Below are positions 1-8,333 of a DNA stretch of 33,040 nucleotides, one piece after another. A program made the translations under genes and the position numbers. The stretch spans positions 1 to 33,040 of the forward strand of contig JALHMN010000038.1 in the NCBI GenBank assembly GCA_022844005.1. Direction: 5' to 3'. This stretch comes from a bacterium (GTDB lineage Bacteria > Pseudomonadota > Alphaproteobacteria > Ferrovibrionales > Ferrovibrionaceae). Every line of letters starts with the position of its first letter. Positions within the stretch are counted from its first letter, which is position 1. Under the pieces are notes generated by a model, which had not been told where the DNA came from, ran no database searches, and worked only from the letters and a program-made list of their open reading frames with translations.

Positions 1-57
1 GCGCAGCGAAAAGCCAGGGGCGTGTGAAGAGCGGGAAGCGAAGCGAAGGTGTCCGCC

Positions 58-73
58 TTAACGCCGCCTTAAC
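58..73 (+). promoter_or_regulatory. CtrA-type binding site (TTAA-N7-TTAAC)
   Basis: The sequence shows TTAA at 58-61, seven bases, then TTAAC at 69-73, which is an exact match to the full consensus of CtrA, the alphaproteobacterial cell-cycle response regulator. The two half-sites sit in a direct repeat of CCTTAACG-like units. A weak -10-like TATCCC lies at 84-89, which would place the box over the -35 region, as at promoters activated by CtrA. That it controls the caspase gene at 193 is inference. Confidence 0.6.
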
Positions 74-92
74 GGGGAGGTCCTATCCCGAT

Positions 93-109
93 GTGATGAC
101 CGTCGTCAC
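93..109. promoter_or_regulatory. Imperfect 17-bp palindrome, possible operator
   Basis: GTGATGAC-C-GTCGTCAC has arms that match as GTGA.GAC/GTC.TCAC with one mismatch pair plus the centre base. It lies just downstream of the CtrA-type box, about where transcription would start, and 84 bp before the caspase gene. It could be a repressor site. The cognate protein is unknown. Confidence 0.35.
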
Positions 110-192
110 GTTCGGGTAACGGTTCATTGCGTGAACGAGCCTCCTGCTCGTATGACACTGAACAAGTCATCCCGGCCAAAGGAGCTGAGGAC

Positions 193-2592
193 ATGTCCCG
201 CATCCGCAGAACCATCGCGCCCTTCGTCGGCCTCGCCCTCGCCGCCGCTGCCCTGCCGGCGTCGGCTCAGTTCATGCCGATGGACGTCATCACCCGCATC
301 CCCGCCGATCAGGTGATCACCGGGATACACAACGCGATCAACCTCGCGCTGCCGCAGCTGGTGATCAAGACCTCGGCCGGCCCGCTCAACACGCTCGCTC
401 TGTCCTCTTCGGGCCGCTGGCTGCTCACGGCCCCGGGCGACAAGGTGCTGCGCCTCTGGGATCTGGAAAGTGGTGTCGAAGCGGCGCGCTTGTTCGGCAT
501 GTCGGCCCTGCCGGCGGCGGTTGCCGTTGGCGAAGGCCGCGTCGCCGCCGCGGATGGCAGCACGGTACGTCTCTGGTCGGCCGCTTCCGGCGGCCGCGAG
601 GAACGCAGCATTCCGGGGACGCAGACGGTCACCGCGCTCGCCTTCGCTGGCGCCGACAAGCTGATGGTCGGCCGCGCCGACGGCTCGATCGCCGAGGTCT
701 CGGTGGCCGATGGACGCGAGTTGCGGACCTTCCCGGGGCATCGGGGCAACGTCGGCGCGATGGCTACGACGCCCGACGGCAAGACCCTCGTTTCGGGCGA
801 TGCCGCCGGCACCGTGTACATCTGGGAGCTTGCCACGGGATCCGGCTCAGGCGGCGGGGTCGTGCCAGGGCTCACAGCCCTCGCGGTCGCGCCCGACGGC
901 TCCGGCTTCGCCAGCGGCCAGAAGGACGGCACGGTCACCCTCTGGTCGCGCGCGGGTCAGCCGCTCGGCAAGCCCGTGAAGCACAAGGACGCGGTCAGCG
1001 GTCTTTCCTATGCCGGCAACGGTGCTGTCGTAGCCTCGGCGGGCGGCGAGAAGGCGGTCCGCCTATCCGATGTCGCCAAGCGCACGGAGATCAAGGGCTT
1101 CGAGGCACATACCGCGGATGCCGTCGCCGTCGCCTTCGAGCCGCGCTACGGCCGGCTTTTCTCGGCCGGCAAGGACGGCATCGTGCGCGTTACCGATGTC
1201 TCCTCCGATCCGCCCAAGCCGCTGCTGCGCATGGTCTCGACCTCGCGGGGATGGGCCGCGCTCGACGACAACGGCCGCTTCGACGGCAGCCTCGACGCAT
1301 TGAAGGAAATCGCCTGGGGCGGCAAGGAAGAGGTCGCGATCGACCGCCTGTCCGATCGCTTCAATCAGCCGGGCCTCGTGCCCATCATGCTGGCGAGCCA
1401 GCCGGTCAAGGCCCAGGCCGTGGCGGCCGCCCAGCCGGCCCCGACCAAGGTGCAGGCGGAAATGGCCACGCGCGCCATCCCGCCGGCGAATGCGACCGCC
1501 AAGGCCCTGACGGCGAGCCTAAACAGCGCCCCCAAGGTGACGGTGGTCGATCCCAAGAACGGCGCGGTGATCGAGGGCGAATCCGTCGAGATCGCCGTGC
1601 AGGTGACCGATGGCGGCGGCGACGTGGACGAGGTTCGCCTCTACCACAACGGCCGCCTGGTCGAGGACAAGGGCCAGCGCGCGGCGTCGATCACCACGCG
1701 CGGCGGCGGCAAGCGGGTGGTGCAGAATTTCCAGATCGACCTCGCCCCCGGCGAGAACTCGATCAAGGCGATCGCCTTCTCCAAGGATCGCGTGGAAAGC
1801 GAGCCTTCCGAGGTGAAGGTGCAGGTCAAGGCGCCCGCCGCCAAGTCGGCGGTGCATGTGCTGGCGGTCGGCATCAACGAGTACAAGAACCCCTCGCTCA
1901 ACCTGAACTACGGCGTCTCCGACGCCAAAGGCATCAGCGAGTTCTTCAACCGCCAGAAGCAGCTCTTCGGCGAGGTGAAGGTCACAGAGGTGCTGGATGC
2001 CAAGGCGACGCGTGACGGCATCCTGCAGGCGATCGGCAGCATGCGCGGCAGCAAGCCGGAGGACCTCGTCGTCGTCTACCTCGCCGGCCATGGCGAGACC
2101 GACGAGGACGGCAACTGGTACTTCATCCCGCACGAACTGGTCTTTCCCGAGAAGCAGGAGCAGTTGAAGAGCATCGGCATCTCCGGCCAGGAACTGCAGA
2201 AGGAGATCCAGAAGCTCGGCGCCCGCAAGGTCGTGCTGCTGATCGATGCCTGCAAGTCCGGCGGCGCGGTCGTCACCATGCGCGGCTTCGAGGAAAGGAA
2301 GGCGCTGCGCCAGCTCGCCCGCGCCTCGGGCGTGCATGTCGTCGCCGCGGCGGCGCAGGACCAGCTGGCGGGCGAGATCGTCCGCCTCAACCACGGCATC
2401 TTCACCTACGCCGTGCTGGAAGCCCTGAAGGGCGGCGCCGACGGTGCGCCGAAGGATGGCGTCGTCTCGATCCGCGAGATGCTGTCCTATATCGAGACGC
2501 GCATGCCGGAACTGTCGCAGGAATACCGCTCCAAGGCGCAGTACCCGGTGGTCGACAGCCGCGGCATGGACTTCCCCATGGCTTCGAACTGA
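193..2592 (+). CDS. Secreted WD40-repeat/Ig-like/caspase-fold (peptidase C14) protein
   Basis: A 799-residue protein if started at ATG 193, which places an n-region (MSRIRR) directly before a hydrophobic stretch and an ASA|Q signal-peptidase site at about residue 25. An upstream in-frame start at 127 would bury the signal peptide and is less likely. Residues ~55-370 form degenerate WD40 blades (LRLWDL, VRLWSA, VYIWEL, VTLWSR). An Ala/Pro linker follows, then an Ig-like beta-sandwich at ~447-545, then a caspase-like domain from ~554. The caspase His-Cys dyad is present as H633 in AGHGE and C687 in DACKSG, 54 residues apart. Known: bacterial caspase homologues (metacaspase/orthocaspase group) cleave after basic residues. 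Inference: a periplasmic or surface protease with a propeller for substrate or partner binding. A CtrA-type box lies upstream. Substrate unknown. Confidence 0.9.
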   Translation: MSRIRRTIAPFVGLALAAAALPASAQFMPMDVITRIPADQVITGIHNAINLALPQLVIKTSAGPLNTLALSSSGRWLLTAPGDKVLRLWDLESGVEAARLFGMSALPAAVAVGEGRVAAADGSTVRLWSAASGGREERSIPGTQTVTALAFAGADKLMVGRADGSIAEVSVADGRELRTFPGHRGNVGAMATTPDGKTLVSGDAAGTVYIWELATGSGSGGGVVPGLTALAVAPDGSGFASGQKDGTVTLWSRAGQPLGKPVKHKDAVSGLSYAGNGAVVASAGGEKAVRLSDVAKRTEIKGFEAHTADAVAVAFEPRYGRLFSAGKDGIVRVTDVSSDPPKPLLRMVSTSRGWAALDDNGRFDGSLDALKEIAWGGKEEVAIDRLSDRFNQPGLVPIMLASQPVKAQAVAAAQPAPTKVQAEMATRAIPPANATAKALTASLNSAPKVTVVDPKNGAVIEGESVEIAVQVTDGGGDVDEVRLYHNGRLVEDKGQRAASITTRGGGKRVVQNFQIDLAPGENSIKAIAFSKDRVESEPSEVKVQVKAPAAKSAVHVLAVGINEYKNPSLNLNYGVSDAKGISEFFNRQKQLFGEVKVTEVLDAKATRDGILQAIGSMRGSKPEDLVVVYLAGHGETDEDGNWYFIPHELVFPEKQEQLKSIGISGQELQKEIQKLGARKVVLLIDACKSGGAVVTMRGFEERKALRQLARASGVHVVAAAAQDQLAGEIVRLNHGIFTYAVLEALKGGADGAPKDGVVSIREMLSYIETRMPELSQEYRSKAQYPVVDSRGMDFPMASN

Positions 2593-2624
2593 GCTGGGCG
2601 TCGAACTGAGCCGAACCGAACCGG

Positions 2625-2652
2625 CGATCCGCGCTACGAGAAGCGCGGATCG
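2625..2652. terminator. Bidirectional hairpin between convergent genes
   Basis: A perfect 11-bp stem (CGATCCGCGCT with AGCGCGGATCG) closes a 6-base loop. It begins 32 bp after the caspase gene stop and includes the last codons of the opposing flavin reductase gene. There is no T-run on either side, so it may act as a shared transcription block or mRNA 3'-end stabiliser rather than a classic intrinsic terminator. Confidence 0.6.
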
Positions 2653-3269
2653 TCCGGACGGCGCAGCGGCCAAGCCTTTTCCACGGTCGCGTATTCGCTG
2701 TAGCCGAGGCGGGCGATCGGGCGGAAGGCCGCCACGTCGACCCGCCCGTTCTTGATGATGGCATCGTCGATATGGATGCCGACCACTGTGCCGAAGACGA
2801 CGAAGGCCTGCATGTCGGGCCGCGCCGGATCGACCGGCATCTCCAACGTCCGCCAGTACCTGCATTCCAGCGCCACCGGCGCCTCGGCGACCCGGGGCGG
2901 CTTCACCATGCGGCTGGGCGCGGCGGTGAGACCGGCCAGCTGCATCTCGTCCACGCCATAGGGCACCATGGTCGTGGTGACGTTCATCTGCTCCTTCAGC
3001 GCCTCGGTCACGATGTTGACGACGAATTCCCCCGTCGCCTCGGCATTCATCCGCGAGTGCTTGGTCGGGTCGTCGCCGTACTTCCCGGTGATCGAGAAGT
3101 AGACCATCGGTGGAAACTCGGAGACGCCGTTGTAGAAGCTGTAGGGCGCGAGGTTGACCCGGCCCTGCGGATCGACGGTGGAGATCCAGCCGATCGGCCG
3201 CGGCACGATCAGCGATTTCAGCGGATCGACCGGCAGGCCGTGATCGCGCTTGGCGGCGTCGTAGAACAT
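2634..3269 (-). CDS. Flavin reductase-like domain protein (DIM6/NTAB family)
   Basis: 211 residues from ATG 3269, chosen because GAGAG lies 5 bases upstream and the conserved family N-terminus (MFYDAAKRDHG) begins there; the frame stays open upstream to 3362 but without family character. Visible family motifs are PRPIGWIST (23-31) and NLAPYSFYN (39-47), which in this fold form the FMN-binding split barrel, and a C-terminal RLGYSEY block. Members bind FMN and usually reduce it with NAD(P)H for a partner oxygenase, or act directly as flavin oxidoreductases. The gene converges on the caspase gene and diverges from the dioxygenase-like gene at 3371, with 101 bp between. No obvious partner monooxygenase is adjacent, so the substrate is unknown. 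Confidence 0.85.
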   Translation of the reverse strand: MFYDAAKRDHGLPVDPLKSLIVPRPIGWISTVDPQGRVNLAPYSFYNGVSEFPPMVYFSITGKYGDDPTKHSRMNAEATGEFVVNIVTEALKEQMNVTTTMVPYGVDEMQLAGLTAAPSRMVKPPRVAEAPVALECRYWRTLEMPVDPARPDMQAFVVFGTVVGIHIDDAIIKNGRVDVAAFRPIARLGYSEYATVEKAWPLRRPDDPRFS

Positions 3270-3370
3270 GGCTCTCGATTTGCTGTGTATGGAGGGGGGC
3301 GAGCCTACCTGTCGTGTGAGCGATGGGCCAGCCGGTTGCCAGCGGGCGGCGTCGCAGCCCATATTGCGCC

Positions 3371-3724
3371 ATGACCGAGATGCCGATCAGCCAGATCGAG
3401 AGCTGGCATGCCCACGTCTATTTCGACGATGCCAGCAAAGCCGCCGCCTTGGCGCTGCGCAAAACCATCGAGACCCGCTTCCAGGGTGCGATGGAGATGG
3501 GGCGTTTCCACGAACGCCCGGTCGGCCCGCATCCGCGCTGGAGCTACCAGGTGGCTTTCCGGCCGGAGCACTTCGCCAGCATCCTCCCCTGGCTCAGTCT
3601 CAACCGGGGCGATCTCGTCGTCTTCGTTCATCCCAATACGGGGGATGCGCTGGGCGATCATCGCGATCGCGCCGTCTGGCTGGGCGCCAAGCTCGACCTC
3701 GACCTCGACGCGCTGAAGGGCTAG
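3371..3724 (+). CDS. DOPA 4,5-dioxygenase family protein
   Basis: 117 residues, the usual size for this small family. The start at ATG 3371 puts the conserved WHAHVYFD block at residues 12-19, with metal-ligand candidates H13 and H15. A second block (GRFHERPVGPHPRW) and a third (VHPNTGDALGDHRDRAVWLG) supply further conserved histidines. Fungal members cleave the ring of DOPA extradiolically. Bacterial homologues share the fold, but their substrates are mostly uncharacterised, so ring cleavage here is inference. It is transcribed divergently from the flavin reductase and lies 69 bp upstream of an SDR gene in the same direction, which might form a short unit. Confidence 0.85.
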   Translation: MTEMPISQIESWHAHVYFDDASKAAALALRKTIETRFQGAMEMGRFHERPVGPHPRWSYQVAFRPEHFASILPWLSLNRGDLVVFVHPNTGDALGDHRDRAVWLGAKLDLDLDALKG

Positions 3725-3793
3725 CGATCGCCGTGGACGCTCCCCCGCATTGCGCTACCCTCCGGTCCCAATGAACAACCGGAGGAAGCCAGA

Positions 3794-4636
3794 ATGAGCG
3801 GACGTCTGAACGGCAAGGTGGCGCTGATCACCGGCGCGGCGAGCGGCATCGGCAAGCGGTCGGCCGAGCGCTTCGTCGCCGAAGGCGCCAAGGTGCTGCT
3901 CACCGACATCCAGGACGTCAAGGGCGAGGAAGCCGCCGCAGCGCTGGGCGGATCCGCCGCCTATCGGCATGCCGACGTCACCAGCGAAGCCGACATAGCA
4001 GGTGCCGTCGACGAAGCCGTGCGCCGGTTCGGCAAGCTCGACATTCTCTTCTCCAATGCGGGCATTCCCGGCAACCGCACCGGAATCGAGGAGACCGACA
4101 TCGCCGCCTGGGACCATTCCATGGCCGTCCTGCTGCGCTCGGTCGTGATCGGGGCGAAGCACGCGACCCGGGTGATGCGCCCGCGGGCCTCCGGCTCGAT
4201 CATCAATCTCGCCAGCGCGGCCGGTCTGCTGCCGGGCGCCACGCCGCACGACTATTCCACCGCCAAGGGCGCCGTCATCCACTTCACCAAAGGCCTCGCC
4301 ATGGAGCTCGGCGAAAGCGGCATCCGGGCCAATGCGATCTGTCCCGGCTATACGCTCACCCCCATGCTGGTCGGCGGGCTCGGCCTCGGCATGCAGGCGG
4401 TCGAGGCGATGGGGCCGCGGGTCGACGCCGCCTTCGCCCCTGTGAACGCGCTGCCCAAGGCGGGCAGGGTCGACGACATCGCCAGCGCGGCCGTCTATCT
4501 GGCGAGCGACGAGGCGGGCTTCGTCACCGGACAGGCGCTGGCCGTGGATGGCGGGGTCGCCGTCGGCGCGCATTGGAGCGGGCATCGCGGCCGCATGCGC
4601 GGGGTAATGGAAAAGCTGTCGGGCGATCCCGCCTGA
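3794..4636 (+). CDS. SDR family NAD(P)-dependent oxidoreductase
   Basis: 280 residues. The start is fixed by a strong GGAGGAAG ribosome site 5-12 bases upstream of ATG 3794. The classical SDR pattern is complete: TGAASGIG cofactor loop (13-20), D38 after the second strand favouring NAD(H), NAG (88-90), and catalytic S141/Y154/K158 (YSTAK). The C-terminal part carries a PG-x-T region and the DGG segment near the end typical of classical SDRs. The tail extends about 20 residues past the usual DGG end. These enzymes oxidise or reduce hydroxyl/keto groups; the substrate cannot be read from sequence. It sits 39 bp before the membrane hydroxylase gene and may be co-transcribed with it. Confidence 0.92.
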   Translation: MSGRLNGKVALITGAASGIGKRSAERFVAEGAKVLLTDIQDVKGEEAAAALGGSAAYRHADVTSEADIAGAVDEAVRRFGKLDILFSNAGIPGNRTGIEETDIAAWDHSMAVLLRSVVIGAKHATRVMRPRASGSIINLASAAGLLPGATPHDYSTAKGAVIHFTKGLAMELGESGIRANAICPGYTLTPMLVGGLGLGMQAVEAMGPRVDAAFAPVNALPKAGRVDDIASAAVYLASDEAGFVTGQALAVDGGVAVGAHWSGHRGRMRGVMEKLSGDPA

Positions 4637-4675
4637 CGGGGACCCGTTAACCGCTTCCTCCTAGCCTCGGGCGGC

Positions 4676-5740
4676 ATGAACAGGATGTCGCCCGGCATGA
4701 TCTCGGCCTGGCTCGGCGCGCTCGGCGTGCTGGCGGTGCTGTGCTTCCGCTTCCCGCAATGGCTGACCACGCCCGAGGTTCGCGCGGTGGTCGATATTCC
4801 GCTGCTGCGCAGCGTCCTTCTCGTGGGTCTTCTCGCCGGGGCAGCACTCGGCGGTCTGGCGCTGCTCGCGAACCGTGGCCGCCGGCCTGGACTGCTCGGC
4901 CTTGCCCTGGTGTTCCTCGCCTTCGCCCTGGGCGGCGCCGATGTGCCCGTGCCCGACAGCCTGCCCCGGCGCAATCTGTATCTCGGCCTCGACTACTTCG
5001 TCCTCAGCCTGTTCTTCACCGCCCTCGCCTTCATCGGAATCGAACGGCTGAAACCCCGCCTTCCGGCGCAGGGGCCGCTGCGGCCGGACGCCGGGCTCGA
5101 CCTCGCCTATTTCGCCCTCAATCATCTCGGCATCGCCTTCATCCTGCTCACGGTCAACGCCGTCGCCGATGGCGCGGCGCGGCTGTCGCCCGGCCTTCCC
5201 TTCGGCGGCTGGCCGGTCGCCGTGCAGTTCGCCCTCATCGTGCTGGTCGCCGACCTCACCCAATACGTCCAGCACCGCGCCTTCCACGGCATCCCCTTCC
5301 TCTGGCGCTTTCATGCGATCCATCATTCCATCGAGCGAATGGACTGGCTGGCCGGATCGCGCCTGCATTTCCTGGAAGTGCTGTTCCAGCGCGCGCTGGT
5401 CATCGCGCCGGTTCATCTGCTGGGTTTCGGGCGCGAGGCGATCGACCTCTATGTCGTCTTCGCCGGAACCATTACCGTCTTCATCCATGCCAATCTCGGG
5501 CTCGGGTTCGGCTGGTTGCGCTATGTCATCGCCACGCCCGCCTTCCATCACTGGCACCATGCCGCCGAGGAAGAGGCGAGAGACCGCAACTTCGCCGTTC
5601 ACCTGCCCCTGCTCGACCTCCTCTTCGGCACCTTCCACCTGCCCCGACGCTGGCCGGAACGCTACGGACTCCTGGACGAAAAGCTGCCCGATGGGCTGCT
5701 TGCCCAGCACCTGTACCCCTTCCGCCGCGATCGGCGCTAA
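4676..5740 (+). CDS. Sterol desaturase/fatty acid hydroxylase family membrane protein
   Basis: 354 residues with several hydrophobic segments (roughly 10-25, 42-65, 72-90, 105-122, 145-165, 182-197, 255-275). The di-iron histidine clusters of the superfamily are present: H200xxxH204, H213xxH216H217, H271 and H291HWHH295. Known members insert oxygen into or desaturate lipids (sterols, fatty acids, carotenoids) at the membrane using O2 and an electron donor. The lipid substrate here is unknown. The start at ATG 4676 gives a short N-terminus before the first membrane segment; no strong ribosome site is visible, and ATG 4685 is possible. It ends 3 bp from the convergent TerC gene. Confidence 0.88.
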   Translation: MNRMSPGMISAWLGALGVLAVLCFRFPQWLTTPEVRAVVDIPLLRSVLLVGLLAGAALGGLALLANRGRRPGLLGLALVFLAFALGGADVPVPDSLPRRNLYLGLDYFVLSLFFTALAFIGIERLKPRLPAQGPLRPDAGLDLAYFALNHLGIAFILLTVNAVADGAARLSPGLPFGGWPVAVQFALIVLVADLTQYVQHRAFHGIPFLWRFHAIHHSIERMDWLAGSRLHFLEVLFQRALVIAPVHLLGFGREAIDLYVVFAGTITVFIHANLGLGFGWLRYVIATPAFHHWHHAAEEEARDRNFAVHLPLLDLLFGTFHLPRRWPERYGLLDEKLPDGLLAQHLYPFRRDRR

Positions 5741-5743
5741 CCC

Positions 5744-6742
5744 TCACGGCTGCCTCTCCAGCACCGGGGCACGGACCGCGCCCGACGTCTTCCAGAGCGA
5801 GAACAGGATGCCGCCGCCGATCAGCCCCAAGGTCACGGCGAGGGAGATCAGCGGGTCGGTCTTGCCCACGATCTGGTTCCAGAAGATCTTGCCGCCGATG
5901 AAGATCAGAACCAGGGCCAGCGCGTATTTGAGATAGTGGAAGCGGTGCATGACCGCCGCCAGCGCGAAGTAGAGCGCGCGCAGGCCGAGGATGGCAAAGA
6001 TGTTCGAGGTGTAGACGATGTAGGGATCGGTGGTGATGGCGAAGATCGCAGGAATCGAATCCACCGCGAAGATCAGGTCCGCGACCTCGACCAGCACCAG
6101 CGCCAGGAAAAGAGGCGTGGCAAACCAGGCCAGCTTCCCCTGGGCATCGGGCTGGCGCACGAAGAAGCGCTCGCCGTGCAGCTGGTCGGTCACGTTGAGA
6201 CGCCGGCGCACGAAGCGCAGGACCGGATTGTCGCCGATCGCCGGCATGGCGTCGGCCACAACCAGCATCTTCACCCCGGTGAACAGGAGGAAGGCGCCGA
6301 AGAGGTAGAGCACCCAGGACGCCTCCGCGACGACGGCCGCGCCAACGCCGATCATGATGGCGCGCAGCACGATGACGCCGAGAATGCCCCAGAACAGCAC
6401 GCGGTATTGCAGCGCGCGCGGCACGGCGAAATAGGTGAAGATCAGCGAAATGACGAAGATGTTGTCGAGGGCGAGCGACTTCTCGACGAAGAAGCCGGTC
6501 AGATAATCCATGCCGGACTCGGCGCCCATCTCCCACCAGACCCAGCCCCCGAACAGGAGCGCGACGGCGATATAGCCGGCACTCAGCCACAGGCTCTCGC
6601 CGGCCGGAATTTCACGCGCCGAGCGGTGCAGGACGCCGAGATCGAGAATCAGCAGCGTGGCGACGAGGCCCAGGAACGCCGCCCAGGCCCAGGCTGGCTT
6701 GCCCAGGAAGACAGCGTCGAAGAAGGCGGGGACGAAGTCCAT
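5744..6742 (-). CDS. TerC/Alx family integral membrane protein
   Basis: 332 residues. The start at ATG 6742 is supported by GGAGGA 8 bases upstream; the open frame reaches 6856, but the extra residues are Pro/Arg-rich and lack family character. Around nine hydrophobic segments are visible. TerC signatures are EKSLALDN (87-94), VEVADLIFAVDSIPA (218-232) and SNIFAILGLRALYF (246-259); their acidic residues within the membrane are thought to bind metal. Family members include Alx and other proteins linked to manganese export and to metallation of secreted proteins. A role in Mn2+ efflux is inference. A promoter candidate lies at 6852-6879 with a leader of about 100 bases; I could not recognise a yybP-ykoY manganese riboswitch in it. 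Confidence 0.9.
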   Translation of the reverse strand: MDFVPAFFDAVFLGKPAWAWAAFLGLVATLLILDLGVLHRSAREIPAGESLWLSAGYIAVALLFGGWVWWEMGAESGMDYLTGFFVEKSLALDNIFVISLIFTYFAVPRALQYRVLFWGILGVIVLRAIMIGVGAAVVAEASWVLYLFGAFLLFTGVKMLVVADAMPAIGDNPVLRFVRRRLNVTDQLHGERFFVRQPDAQGKLAWFATPLFLALVLVEVADLIFAVDSIPAIFAITTDPYIVYTSNIFAILGLRALYFALAAVMHRFHYLKYALALVLIFIGGKIFWNQIVGKTDPLISLAVTLGLIGGGILFSLWKTSGAVRAPVLERQP

Positions 6743-6851
6743 GTGTCGTGTCCTCCAGATGCCGATACGCCGAGGCGCAGGGACAGGTGAAGGATCCGAC
6801 ATCGCGGCAAAGGGAGCGCCGCCAGAGGGGCCCGGATCCGGGGTGAGCCGA

Positions 6852-6879
6852 GACATAGGAGCCGCGGCCGCCGGGTCAA
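6852..6879 (-). promoter_or_regulatory. Sigma-70-type promoter candidate for the TerC gene
   Basis: On the minus strand TTGACC (6874-6879) and TATGTC (6852-6857) are separated by 16 bp, a reasonable housekeeping promoter. It starts 19 bp after the amidase stop, so the TerC gene could be transcribed separately from the hydrolase-amidase pair. The predicted leader is about 100 bases. Confidence 0.45.
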
Positions 6880-6898
6880 GGCCGGCATCGGGAAATAT

Positions 6899-8323
6899 CT
6901 AGGAGGGTAGGACTCCGGCCCTCGGATCGAGCGGCAGCAGCTTCGCCATCCCACTCGCCTGCTCGTAGAGGGCGCCGGCCTGCAGAAGGGCCGCCTCGCC
7001 GCGCGGGCGGCCGACGAGCTGCAGACCGACCGGCCGCCCGAAGCGGTCGAAGCCGCAGGGGATCGAAAGGGCGGGATGGCTCGCCACCGTGATGGCGGCG
7101 TTGATGGTCGATCCGGCCATGTAGTTCTCGAGCTTCACCCCGTCGATCGTCTCGGGGTGGCGCAGGTTGACGTCGAAGGCCGGGGTCGGCGCGCCGGGTG
7201 TCACCAGGAGGTCGTAGGTCTGGAAGAACACGCTCATGCGGCGGAAGAAGGCGGCGCGCTCGTGCTCGGCCCAGGCGAGCTGCTCGGGTGTCTGCGCCAT
7301 GCCCTTCTCGGTGTTCCAGACGATGTCGGGCTTCAGGCGGTCGCGATGCGCCTTCATGCGCTCGATCTGGGCCACCACGAAATGCTGCGAGCGCAGCACC
7401 ATGAAGGCCTGCTCCACCTCGCCGAGATCGGGGCTCGCCTCCTCGACGATGCAGCCGATGCTCTCGAAATGGCGCATCGCCGCTGCACAGATCTCGCGCG
7501 TCTCGCGGTCGACCCTGATCCCGCCACCGAAATCGGGCGTAAAGGCCACCCGCCTCGGCGCCGCCAGTGCCGCCATGCCGGCACTGAAGGAGAGTGCCGG
7601 CGCCTCCATGGTGAGCGGATCGAAGGGGCAGAGTCCGGTCATCGCGTCCAGGAACAGCGCGATGTCGGGCACCGTCCGCGCCATCGGCCCCTCGACCGAA
7701 AGCGGCGAGAACAGGTTCTTCGCCGTGCCGCGCGTCACCCGCCCGGGCGAGGGGCGCAGGCCCACCACCGAGCAATAGGAAGCCGGGCGCCGCAGCGAAC
7801 CGCCGTGGTCGGAGCCATGCGCCAGCCACACCTCGCCCGTCGCCACCGAAACCGCGCCGCCGCCGGTGGATCCCCCGCAGGTCAGGGCCGTGTTCCAGGG
7901 ATTGCGCGTCCGTCCGAAGACCTCGTTGAAGGTGCTTCCCCCCGCCCCGAATTCCGGCGTGTTCGACTTCGCCACCACGATGCCGCCCTGCGCCTCGATC
8001 CGCTCGACCAGCGGATGCGAGACGCTCGGCACGTGGTCGGCGTAGAGCGGCGAACCATAGGTGGTGCGCACCCCGGCCACGTCGGTCAGATCCTTGATCG
8101 ACACCGGCAGGCCGGCGAGCAGCGTCGCTTCCTTCGCCGCCATCAGCCGCTTCGCATGCGCCCGGGCGCGGTCGAAGCAGAGCGTCGGCAGGGCATTCAC
8201 GGCGGGTTCGACGGCCGCGATCCGCCGCTCGGCCGCATCGATCAGGTCGAGCGGAGAAATCTCCCCCGCCTTGAGGCGGGCCACCGCCTCGGTCGCGGTC
8301 AGCCGGATCAGGTCGTCTGTCAT
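6899..8323 (-). CDS. Amidase signature family hydrolase
   Basis: 474 residues, normal length for the family. The Ser-cisSer-Lys triad is readable: K77 (SIKD), S152 (CGGSTGGG) and nucleophile S176 (DHGGSLR), with the 24-residue spacing between the serines seen in fatty acid amide hydrolase. The usual GGSSGG has Thr in place of the second Ser. These enzymes hydrolyse amides to acid plus ammonia or amine. No gatB partner is nearby, so a role as GatA in tRNA amidation is unlikely; a catabolic amidase is more probable. ATG 8323 was chosen because the family N-terminus (LTATEAVARL) follows it. The gene starts 10 bp after the alpha/beta hydrolase stop, so the two are probably one operon. Confidence 0.92.
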   Translation of the reverse strand: MTDDLIRLTATEAVARLKAGEISPLDLIDAAERRIAAVEPAVNALPTLCFDRARAHAKRLMAAKEATLLAGLPVSIKDLTDVAGVRTTYGSPLYADHVPSVSHPLVERIEAQGGIVVAKSNTPEFGAGGSTFNEVFGRTRNPWNTALTCGGSTGGGAVSVATGEVWLAHGSDHGGSLRRPASYCSVVGLRPSPGRVTRGTAKNLFSPLSVEGPMARTVPDIALFLDAMTGLCPFDPLTMEAPALSFSAGMAALAAPRRVAFTPDFGGGIRVDRETREICAAAMRHFESIGCIVEEASPDLGEVEQAFMVLRSQHFVVAQIERMKAHRDRLKPDIVWNTEKGMAQTPEQLAWAEHERAAFFRRMSVFFQTYDLLVTPGAPTPAFDVNLRHPETIDGVKLENYMAGSTINAAITVASHPALSIPCGFDRFGRPVGLQLVGRPRGEAALLQAGALYEQASGMAKLLPLDPRAGVLPS

Positions 8324-8333
8324 GCCGATGATC

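Noticed and set aside
1-57. Possible tail of an upstream gene at the left edge
   Set aside because: Frame 1 gives eight codons then TGA at 25-27, too short to support any assignment.
6743-6850. yybP-ykoY manganese riboswitch in the TerC leader
   Set aside because: The leader is long enough and TerC/Alx genes often carry one, but I could not match the conserved paired elements by eye. A covariance-model search would settle it.
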